From contig FR890517.1 of the NCBI GenBank assembly GCA_000433415.1, positions 1 through 5,001 of the forward strand: DNA of 5,001 nucleotides, written 5' to 3'. Below are positions 1 to 5,001 of the stretch, piece by piece. Each line of letters starts with the position of its first letter. The first letter of the stretch is position 1. The position numbers and the translations under genes were made by a program. A model generated the notes under the pieces. It saw only the letters and a program-made list of their open reading frames with translations, searched no databases and was not told where the DNA came from. Source of the stretch: Clostridium sp. CAG:448. Lineage in GTDB: Bacteria; Bacillota; Clostridia; Oscillospirales; CAG-272.

Positions 1-1527
1 GCCGTTGATGACATTGTGCGCCACGGGCGTTCCGGTGTCGGGCAGGGGGCAGTCATAGCCGTCCCGCGCCTCGGGCGGCCAGTCCACCACGTTCCATTTG
101 TCGTGCACGGCAATCAGTCCGTCCGCACGTCCGTAGGTGCGGGCGTAGGCGTCGATCAGTCTGCACGCCGCACGGAAGCCTGCGGCAAGCGCGTTACGGT
201 CACGGTCAAAGGTGTACCGGAGCGGGATGAGCACAAGCGTCATCAGGGGATACTCGGCAATTTCCTGTGCGAAAGCCTGCGGACCGCCCGCCATCAGGCA
301 GGGGTGGATAAAGGCAGAGGAGAACGCGTTCTCAATCATTTTGCCGGTCATTGCGGTATCACCGGTCAGAAGCATGTGGGAAAGCGCGGTATAAACGCCG
401 TCACCGAAATACTGCCCCTTCTCCCGGCTGGGGCAGTCCATAAAGGTCTCCTGCACCCCGTAACGGATGGTGTTGACGCACAGCGTAAAGATCCGTTCAA
501 GCACCTCGGCGTCACAGGTCGGCGGCAGACCGGCGGGCAGGGAAAAGTGCCGGATGCAGGTGAAGGGATAGTGGCGCACCGTCGCGCCCACGTCGGTCAG
601 ACGGACATGGGACGGGGCTTCGATTTCCATATACCGGAACGCCTTGTAGTCGTAGATCGGCAAAACGTCCCTGCCGCCGGAGAGGGTGAAGCATTCCCGG
701 TAATTGCACCCGCACCGCATCTGCCAGCGGACGCTGCCGTCCGCACACAGCTCCTCCCCGGCGTACAGCATCACGGTGTCCCCCGCGTTGCCCTGGGCGC
801 AAAGGCGCGGATATCCCACAATCTCCTGCCCGAAATCCAAAAACAGGCGGTCGCCGTGCCGCTCGCATATGACCGGATCCAGCGGATACAGGGTCAGCTG
901 TGCGGTCGGTTGGGGAAAATAGGTATGATCGTCGACGGCAGGCAACGCGTGCTCCCAGTCGCTGTCGTCAAAGTCGGGCGCAAAAAAGCCGTGTTCCGGC
1001 ACGCGGGCGTCATAGCTTTCCGCAAACTGGGTGTTGTATCCGTAGCGCCCGGTCTGCGTGTAGCCGCTGTGGCGGCGGACCAGGAAGGCGGAATCGGAGC
1101 ACAGAACGGGGGTGTCCCGGTCGTACAGGGCGCAGATCAGCCCCTGCCGGTGGTCGCCGCTGACCCAAACGCGATTGCAGAGCCCCTGGTAGTAGGTGTG
1201 GACCGCGATGACGTTTTTCCCCGGGTGCAAACGGGGGGTCAGGTCGACTGTATTGTAGTAGTAATGCTGCGGGTATCCCGGCGCGGGACCCTGTGTCACA
1301 AAGGTGCCGTTGACATACAATTTATAATAGTCATCCGCGCTGATGTACAGTGTGTACCGGTGTGCGCCGTCCGGCAGGGAAAAGGTGCGGCGGAAAAGCA
1401 GATGGCAGTCAAGCTCCGTTTCCGGCTCGCCGGGAAACGGTTCGTGCTCCCGGTGGAAAACGTTCTGCGGCGCGCGGGCGGCAAAGGCGCGGTCGGTTAT
1501 CAGCTTTGCGCGGTAAAAAGGATGCAT
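1..1527 (-). CDS. Family 78 glycoside hydrolase (alpha-L-rhamnosidase-like), 3' end outside window
   Basis: I translated the minus strand from ATG at 1527-1525 and found 509 sense codons with no stop before the left edge. AAGGAGGA at 1542-1535 lies 7 nt before the ATG and fixes the start. Seen: an N-terminal beta-rich domain (about 15-175) with ISADDYYKLYVNG at 62-74; a Bac_rhamnosid-type beta domain (about 225-330) with DFGQEIVG at 231-238, QMRCGCNY at 269-276 and YDYKAFRYMEI at 292-302; then the start of an alpha/alpha six-hairpin domain with DCPSREKGQYFGD at 364-376 and WNVVDWPP at 478-485 followed by RDGYD at 488-492. Known: in Bacillus RhaB the rhamnose-contacting acids are Asp567, Glu572 and Asp579. 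Asp364, Glu369 and Asp376 reproduce that spacing, and Glu369 would be the general acid. The catalytic base, normally about 260 residues further on, is outside the window. There is no signal peptide and cysteines are plentiful, so it is probably cytoplasmic, hydrolysing terminal alpha-L-rhamnose from imported glycosides. GH78 assignment is firm; substrate is inferred, and some relatives may not be true rhamnosidases. Confidence 0.92.
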   Translation of the reverse strand, partial: MHPFYRAKLITDRAFAARAPQNVFHREHEPFPGEPETELDCHLLFRRTFSLPDGAHRYTLYISADDYYKLYVNGTFVTQGPAPGYPQHYYYNTVDLTPRLHPGKNVIAVHTYYQGLCNRVWVSGDHRQGLICALYDRDTPVLCSDSAFLVRRHSGYTQTGRYGYNTQFAESYDARVPEHGFFAPDFDDSDWEHALPAVDDHTYFPQPTAQLTLYPLDPVICERHGDRLFLDFGQEIVGYPRLCAQGNAGDTVMLYAGEELCADGSVRWQMRCGCNYRECFTLSGGRDVLPIYDYKAFRYMEIEAPSHVRLTDVGATVRHYPFTCIRHFSLPAGLPPTCDAEVLERIFTLCVNTIRYGVQETFMDCPSREKGQYFGDGVYTALSHMLLTGDTAMTGKMIENAFSSAFIHPCLMAGGPQAFAQEIAEYPLMTLVLIPLRYTFDRDRNALAAGFRAACRLIDAYARTYGRADGLIAVHDKWNVVDWPPEARDGYDCPLPDTGTPVAHNVING

Positions 1528-1564
1528 CGGAAAATCCTCCTTGTTTTGCGGTGTTGACGGGTTC

Positions 1565-1593
1565 ATTTTACCATGGAGCGGTGTTTTTGTCAA
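1565..1593 (-). promoter_or_regulatory. Sigma-A promoter for the GH78 gene
   Basis: Read on the minus strand, a perfect -35 box TTGACA (1593-1588) is followed by a 17-nt spacer and the -10 box TAAAAT (1570-1565). Transcription would start near 1558, giving a leader of about 30 nt that carries AAGGAGGA at 1542-1535 and leads to the ATG at 1527. Hexamer quality, exact 17-nt spacing and placement all agree, but no transcript data exist here. Confidence 0.75.
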
Positions 1594-1623
1594 GCAGGGA
1601 AGGAACAGAAGGGATTGTCAAAG

Positions 1624-1654
1624 TGCACAACCGGATGCGCCGGAGGTTGGTGCA
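1624..1654. promoter_or_regulatory. Imperfect dyad, candidate shared operator
   Basis: The left arm TGCACAACC (1624-1632) is complementary to the right arm GGTTGGTGCA (1645-1654) apart from one extra base in the right arm. The 12-nt centre also carries part of a direct repeat of CCGGA (1631-1635 and 1640-1644). The dyad lies between the outward-facing promoters: about 30 bp upstream of the leftward -35 box and 36 bp upstream of the rightward one. That position would suit a regulator acting on both genes. No regulator gene is in the window, and chance symmetry in GC-rich DNA is possible. Confidence 0.4.
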
Positions 1655-1689
1655 AACGCTGATAAATGACCGGAACGGCATAAACCCTA

Positions 1690-1718
1690 TTGACAAACCT
1701 GTGGGGTTGTTGTAGAAT
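1690..1718 (+). promoter_or_regulatory. Sigma-A promoter for the surface-protein gene
   Basis: A perfect -35 box TTGACA (1690-1695), a 17-nt spacer (1696-1712) and the -10 box TAGAAT (1713-1718) match the consensus closely. The predicted start near 1725 leaves a leader of about 30 nt containing AAAGGAG (1739-1745), 10 nt before the ATG at 1756. It points away from the GH78 promoter, so the 228-bp intergenic region is a divergent promoter pair. Confidence 0.8.
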
Positions 1719-1755
1719 GAAATCACCGAAATCTTTGTAAAGGAGTTTTACAGCG

Positions 1756-3897
1756 ATGAAAAAAAGATCATGGATGGCACTGGCGCTTGTGCTGACAATG
1801 CTTGCCGCGTGTCTGACGGTTCTGGTTCTCAACACCGGCGCCGTGGAAGAAGGCTATTTTGTGTATGTGGAAGAGTCCAGGCAACTGACGGCTCTGGAAG
1901 GCGCGACAGCGGACAAACAGGCGTTGGTTCTGGACGGCGCCACTGTCAGCGCGGATGAAGCGGGCAGAGGAGGAAAGACACTGTTTTTCAACGGTTATGT
2001 GATTACCAACAACCGGGTCCGCTCGTATAAAGTGTTCTTTGACGGACAGGAGCAGCCCGCGGCGGTTGCGTACTCGTTCAATGTCCTGGCCTCGGCATCC
2101 AAGGGTGGCGGTCAGTATCAGGGCGAGGAGACGCTCAAGAGCGCAACGTACAATGTCACTGTGAAAATTCCGGAAGGAAAGTACAATTCCGTCGTCATCA
2201 AGGCGGTTGACTCCGAGAAGGCGGAATTTGAGGTCATCCGGTTGACCAACCTGACGGTAACGGCGCCGACCAAAGAGCTGCACGAAAACTATCCGATCGA
2301 TGCGGAGCCATGCTTCGTTCTGGATTCCGCGGCACTTGCACAGGCAGGCGGACTCAAAGCACTGGAGATTACGGATAATGAATACTATGCGGCCTTCGCC
2401 GCATCGGAGAAGGGCGACCCTTACGGTTATTACATCAGTTCCGCAACCAAGGTGGGACGGTTCCTGTTGCTCAAGTACCGCAACAATACCGAGATCCCGC
2501 GCGCACAGTTCTACATTGCGCAGGCTGCGGGCATTACCAGCGACCAGAACATGATCGAGTTTCCGATCGAAACCTACAGCGAGTGGACCTATGCCATCAT
2601 CGACCTGGCGGAGAACGATTTCTATGACACCAATACCCAGGAGCTGGTGCACCTGCGCTTTGACCCGCTGGAAGCGCGCAACTATTTCAGTGACGATTAC
2701 AAGTTCTCCGGCGAGGAGACGATTGACGTTGCCTACATTAAGGGCTTTACCACGGAGGAAGGCGTCCGGCAGTATCTGGAAAAGAACGAACTGCACGATG
2801 TGACCAAGACCATCTCCGGCAAAAAGATTGCGGAAGTGGTCAAAGACGGCGAAAAGGCGACCTATACCAACGCAAGAGGCGAGACGTTTACACTGACTGC
2901 GGACGGGGAAAACTACACCTATGTAGCGCGCGACGTCCGTATCCCCTGTTCTTCCGTGCCGAAATTGATGTTGGACGGCAGCAAGCTGTACGGCAAGGAT
3001 CCCATGAACGCGACAATGACCCGCGACAAGAGCACCGGTTCCGTCACCATTACCGCAACCGGCGCAGATCCCTACTATACGATGATCGGGGAAAAGACCA
3101 CGATCGCGCGGTATATGTTTGTCCGTTACAGAACCGATGTGAAGCTGGAAGGCGACAAGCCGGAAAAATTCCAGGTCTTTATGAGCTCTACGGAAGCCGG
3201 TCCTGCGGAACCTTCTTCCTTCTGTGAACCCATGATCGGGGACGGCGCATGGCACAACGCCATCATTGACCTGGCGAAAGCGGATATTGCAACGCTGAAT
3301 ACCGAAACCTATGAAATCAATTTCATCCGTTTTGACCCTCTGTGCAATCTTTCGGAGGGCGCGGTGGAGCTGGAGTGCGTTGCGTTCTTTGATTCTGAGG
3401 ATGCCGCATATCAGTACACGCACACCTACAAAACCTACACCGTGACCTTCAAGGCAAACGGACAGACCGTGGAAGTGGTTACCTTTGAACCGGGCACCAA
3501 GAAGATCAATGAGCCGAAGGTTCCCGAACTGGAAGGGTATATCGGCGCATGGGAGCCCTACACGATGGAAGACAAGAACTTCACCGTCAAAGCGGTTTAC
3601 ACCCCCATTGCCGGCGAAGATACCACGGCTCCGGACGAGGAGACAACCAAGAAGGATGATACGATCGGAGAAGTGACCGGAGAGGGCACCACTGCGGAAG
3701 GGACTACCGCAGGGGAAAACACCGCTTCCGGCACAACGACCAAGGCAGAGGAGAGCAAGTCCGATTCCACGACCGCGGGAGAGGAGACCACCGACGGCAA
3801 GAGCGAGGGCGGCTGCGGCTCCGTGATCGGAACCGGCGCCGCAGTGCTGATGGCGCTGATCGGCTGCGGTTTTATCTGGAAGAAAAAAGAAGACTGA
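1756..3897 (+). CDS. Secreted, membrane-anchored modular surface protein with duplicated beta-sandwich module
   Basis: This 713-residue protein starts at ATG 1756, preceded by AAAGGAG at 1739-1745. Seen in order: an export signal (KKR at 2-4, hydrophobic 7-25, likely signal peptidase I site TGA|VEE after Ala29, although LAAC at 16-19 also resembles a lipobox); a beta-rich N-terminal region (about 30-170); module A (about 184-345); a short beta-rich linker (about 349-391); module B (about 394-555); a beta-repeat domain (about 560-618, GYIGAWEPYTM...FTVKAVYTP) resembling the Listeria-Bacteroides Flg_new/InlB-type repeats; a Thr/Glu/Gly-rich linker (about 619-684); and a C-terminal GGCGS, hydrophobic helix and KKKED tail (685-713). 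Modules A and B share RFLLLKYR/RYMFVRYR, a Trp followed by IIDLA, RFDPL and an FxxxE(D/E)AxxY ending. I find no catalytic motif. It probably acts at the cell surface in glycan or polymer binding or as a scaffold; this is inferred from architecture alone. It is divergent from the GH78 gene and followed by a terminator, so it is likely monocistronic. Confidence 0.9.
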   Translation: MKKRSWMALALVLTMLAACLTVLVLNTGAVEEGYFVYVEESRQLTALEGATADKQALVLDGATVSADEAGRGGKTLFFNGYVITNNRVRSYKVFFDGQEQPAAVAYSFNVLASASKGGGQYQGEETLKSATYNVTVKIPEGKYNSVVIKAVDSEKAEFEVIRLTNLTVTAPTKELHENYPIDAEPCFVLDSAALAQAGGLKALEITDNEYYAAFAASEKGDPYGYYISSATKVGRFLLLKYRNNTEIPRAQFYIAQAAGITSDQNMIEFPIETYSEWTYAIIDLAENDFYDTNTQELVHLRFDPLEARNYFSDDYKFSGEETIDVAYIKGFTTEEGVRQYLEKNELHDVTKTISGKKIAEVVKDGEKATYTNARGETFTLTADGENYTYVARDVRIPCSSVPKLMLDGSKLYGKDPMNATMTRDKSTGSVTITATGADPYYTMIGEKTTIARYMFVRYRTDVKLEGDKPEKFQVFMSSTEAGPAEPSSFCEPMIGDGAWHNAIIDLAKADIATLNTETYEINFIRFDPLCNLSEGAVELECVAFFDSEDAAYQYTHTYKTYTVTFKANGQTVEVVTFEPGTKKINEPKVPELEGYIGAWEPYTMEDKNFTVKAVYTPIAGEDTTAPDEETTKKDDTIGEVTGEGTTAEGTTAGENTASGTTTKAEESKSDSTTAGEETTDGKSEGGCGSVIGTGAAVLMALIGCGFIWKKKED
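2458..2784 (+). repeat. Module A core of the surface protein (first copy)
   Basis: This encodes about residues 235-343. Landmarks are RFLLLKYR (235-242), FYI (251-253), W277 followed by AIIDLA (280-285), LRFDPL (300-305), IDVAYIKGF and a final TTEEGVRQYLEK. The same landmarks recur in order and at similar spacing at 3109-3417. The alternating hydrophobic pattern suggests an all-beta, jelly-roll or galactose-binding-like fold. The duplication is old, since similarity is clear in protein but not obvious in DNA. Confidence 0.75.
3109..3417 (+). repeat. Module B core of the surface protein (second copy)
   Basis: This encodes about residues 452-554. RYMFVRYR (452-459), FQVFMSS, GAWHNAIIDLA (497-507), IRFDPL (524-529), VELECVAFFDSEDAAYQY (537-554) match module A landmark for landmark. 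W277/W499 and RFDPL are separated by 24 and 26 residues in the two copies. Copy B has a longer loop after the first strand and conserves the FFDSEDAA ending better. Confidence 0.75.
3808..3894 (+). other. C-terminal Cys-containing membrane anchor / possible sorting signal
   Basis: Residues 685-713 consist of GGCGS (685-689), a hydrophobic stretch (about 690-708) and the cationic tail KKKED. They follow a Thr/Glu-rich linker of about 65 residues. The tripartite layout (short motif, helix, basic tail) is that of C-terminal sorting signals, but there is no LPxTG. I recall similar GCGS tails on other clostridial surface proteins, which I cannot verify here. The minimal reading is a simple C-terminal membrane anchor; processing at the Cys-containing motif is speculative. 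Confidence 0.6.
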
Positions 3898-3921
3898 CGG
3901 ATAACAATTTCCCATAAAGAG

Positions 3922-3963
3922 AACCCCCGCCGTGCACGGCTTTCCGTACACGGCGGGGGTTTT
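3922..3963. terminator. Strong intrinsic terminator, probably bidirectional
   Basis: The left arm AACCCCCGCCGTGCACGG (3922-3939), loop CTTT (3940-3943) and right arm CCGTACACGGCGGGGGTT (3944-3961) form an 18-bp stem with a single C/A mismatch. A short T run follows on the plus strand (3960-3963). In the minus-strand RNA the mismatch becomes a G-U pair and the stem is followed by a U-rich stretch, so it should also stop transcripts arriving from 3982. It sits 24 bp after the surface-protein stop codon and 20 bp beyond the stop of the convergent small gene. Confidence 0.92.
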
Positions 3964-3981
3964 GGTCGACTTTGTGCTTTT

Positions 3982-4314
3982 TCAACGGTAATAAACGTAA
4001 AAAACCATAACTGTCCGCTCTGTGCCGCCGTGCTCCTTGTCGGGGCCGGTCAGCACCACGCCGTCCTTGGAGAGCAGCTCCCAGGCGGAGAGTTGGTCAA
4101 TGGGACAGCGGAACAGGACGTCGGCAGAGGCATAGACCAACAGATCGTCGTCTTTGATGCACAACGATCCCTCTTTCCCGATCACGGTTTCCAAGCCGTC
4201 GATTTTTTCGGTGACATAACGGATCCTGTGACCGCAGATGCGCTCCGCCATGTCCCGGCGATAGCGTTTGCTGTTGGGATTCTTGCTCTGAAACAGTTTC
4301 TTAAACAGTCCCAT
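3982..4314 (-). CDS. Small conserved-looking protein of unknown function (110 aa)
   Basis: I cannot assign this to a named family. The start chosen is ATG at 4314-4312, giving MGLFKKLF, because GGAAAGGAG (4329-4321) lies 6 nt upstream. An in-frame ATG at 4356 would extend the overlap with the preceding gene and looks unlikely. The N-terminus (about 1-25) is basic and amphipathic (MGLFKKLFQSK...KRYRR). The rest looks alpha/beta with beta strands: RIRYVTEK, ETVIGKEGSLCIKDDDLLVY, an acidic middle, WELLSKDGVVLTGPDKEHG and a C-terminal strand TVMVFYVYYR. There is no signal peptide or membrane segment, so it is probably cytoplasmic. The gene overlaps the methyltransferase by 14 bp and is very likely translationally coupled to it. 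The intact frame, good ribosome site, overlap and terminator make it a real gene. Confidence 0.82.
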   Translation of the reverse strand: MGLFKKLFQSKNPNSKRYRRDMAERICGHRIRYVTEKIDGLETVIGKEGSLCIKDDDLLVYASADVLFRCPIDQLSAWELLSKDGVVLTGPDKEHGGTERTVMVFYVYYR

Positions 4315-5001
4315 GCGCCGCTCCTTTCCCCGTGCCTTCCATGACATCGGCATCATCGTTTTCGGCTTTACCGGTCAGAAACGCGCGGATTTCACGGTAT
4401 TCGCGCAAAAGCGCCTGCGCTTCTGCGCCGTTCGGGTCGAAATGCTTTTTGCGGATGCCGCGCAGAAGGATGTTTTTCGGTGTTTCTTCAGGGTCGATCA
4501 GCTCCAGTGCGGCAACGCGGTAGCCGTTGGCTTCCAGCAGTTTCAGGCGCATGGCGTCGGTTGCGGCGTCACAGAATTTCTGCCGCAGCATGGAATGCGC
4601 CGCAATAAAATCCAGTGTGGGGCAGTTCAGCTCCCGGTTGAGCGCGTGATGGCAGCAGGGGGTGGAAAGAATGACATCCGCCTGCCAGTGCATGGCGCGG
4701 TCCAGAACCAGATCGGTTGCCGTGTCGCATGCGTGAAGGGAAATGACCATGTGCACCGGGCGTTCCGTTTCATAGGCGGCGACATTGCCATAGGAGAACC
4801 GGAGTCCGTCCCAGCCGAGCGTTTGCGCGACCTCGTTGCAGTAGGCAATGACGTCCGGTTTGAGATCGACGCCCTCCATACGGACGCGGCGCCCGCGGAT
4901 GACCGAAAAGTAGTGGTAAACCGCAAAGGACAGATAGCTTTTGCCGCAACACAAATCGCAGATGTGCAGAACGCCTTCCTGCGGCAGGTACGGTTCCACA
5001 T
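4301..5001 (-). CDS. Class I SAM-dependent methyltransferase (Methyltransf_32-like), 5' end outside window
   Basis: The frame is open to the right edge and stops with TAA at 4303-4301. It covers 232 whole codons, numbered here from the GTG at 4999-4997, which is probably an internal Val rather than a start. Seen: SAM-binding motif I, ICDLCCGKSYLSFA (13-26); the acidic residue after strand 2 in GVDLK (43-47, Asp45), which would bind the SAM ribose; SLHACDTATD (87-96); STPCCHHALN (112-121); and TPKNILLR (173-180). Known: the DxCCGKxY, LHACDxATD and PCCHxxL signatures mark a Rossmann-fold family that includes clostridial proteins of roughly 390 residues and the METTL25/GSTCD group. The substrate is not established, and RNA or protein are both possible. 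About 150 N-terminal residues are therefore expected beyond the window. The Gly/Asp-rich tail after about residue 186 is poorly conserved in appearance. It overlaps the next gene by 14 bp. Confidence 0.9.
   Translation of the reverse strand, partial: VEPYLPQEGVLHICDLCCGKSYLSFAVYHYFSVIRGRRVRMEGVDLKPDVIAYCNEVAQTLGWDGLRFSYGNVAAYETERPVHMVISLHACDTATDLVLDRAMHWQADVILSTPCCHHALNRELNCPTLDFIAAHSMLRQKFCDAATDAMRLKLLEANGYRVAALELIDPEETPKNILLRGIRKKHFDPNGAEAQALLREYREIRAFLTGKAENDDADVMEGTGKGAAHGTV
4321..4329 (-). promoter_or_regulatory. Ribosome binding site deciding the small gene's start
   Basis: GGAAAGGAG on the minus strand, 6 nt before ATG 4314-4312, lies inside the coding end of the methyltransferase gene. 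It supports the short 110-residue form over the 124-residue form starting at 4356, and suggests coupled translation of the two cistrons. Confidence 0.75.

Noticed and set aside
16..1557. Long plus-strand frame (513 codons)
   Set aside because: It is the same-register antisense of the GH78 gene. Its product has no recognisable domain, is rich in Arg, Gly and Val in an unnatural way, and has no convincing ribosome site, whereas the minus strand has a perfect promoter, ribosome site and family motifs.
3600..3810. Thr/Glu-rich coding stretch as a tandem DNA repeat or CRISPR-like array
   Set aside because: The repeats are short and irregular (ACC/ACT/GAG/GGC codon runs) and are explained by a low-complexity protein linker; there are no regular repeat-spacer units.
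3898..3911. CGGATAACAATTTC, a 14-nt match to part of the E. coli lac operator
   Set aside because: It lies between a stop codon and a terminator, with no promoter nearby, and the match ends abruptly without the symmetric other half. It is most likely chance, not an operator or vector sequence.
1768..3951. Long minus-strand frame (727 codons)
   Set aside because: It is antisense to the surface-protein gene, begins inside the terminator hairpin and has no promoter or domain. The plus strand has a promoter, ribosome site, signal peptide and repeated modules.
4315..4356. N-terminal extension of the small gene to ATG at 4356
   Set aside because: It would overlap the methyltransferase by 56 bp, would be rich in Lys/Arg without domain-like character, and would bury the good ribosome site at 4329-4321 inside the gene.
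4627..5001. Minus-strand ATG frame beginning at 5001
   Set aside because: It is an out-of-frame shadow of the methyltransferase, with an Arg/Thr/Ser-rich product and no family motifs.

Overview
The window looks like a chromosomal segment from a GC-rich member of the Clostridia, probably a gut or rumen Oscillospirales/Christensenellales-type organism. This is inferred from strong AAGGAGG-like ribosome sites, consensus sigma-A promoters, a Thr/Glu-rich surface protein ending in a Gly-Cys-Gly / membrane helix / KKKED tail, and gene families that I associate with Clostridia. No RNA genes, CRISPR arrays, insertion sequences or integrase genes are visible.

Left third (1-1527, minus strand): the 5' two thirds of a large family 78 glycoside hydrolase (alpha-L-rhamnosidase type), running off the left edge. 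A 513-codon plus-strand frame over the same DNA is only its antisense shadow. Positions 1528-1755 form a compact divergent control region. It holds one near-consensus promoter per direction (TTGACA-17-TAAAAT leftward, TTGACA-17-TAGAAT rightward) and a 31-bp imperfect dyad between them that could be a shared operator.

Middle (1756-3897, plus strand): a 713-residue exported surface protein. It has a signal peptide, an N-terminal beta-rich region, two copies of one jelly-roll-like module, a bacterial beta-repeat domain, a Thr/Glu-rich linker and a C-terminal Cys-containing membrane anchor. It has no recognisable catalytic domain and looks like a binding or scaffold protein. A strong hairpin at 3922-3963 ends it and probably also ends the convergent genes to its right.

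Right third (3982-5001, minus strand): a two-gene unit. Upstream is a 5'-truncated SAM-dependent methyltransferase with DLCCGKSYL, SLHACDTATD and STPCCHH motifs. It overlaps by 14 bp a small 110-residue protein of unknown function.

How they may fit together: the divergent arrangement suggests that the apparently cytoplasmic rhamnosidase and the surface protein could be co-regulated in plant- or host-glycan use. That is inference. The methyltransferase pair looks like unrelated housekeeping. The best leads are the duplicated-module surface protein with its unusual C-terminus and the shared divergent promoter. I see no clearly novel defence or mobile system.
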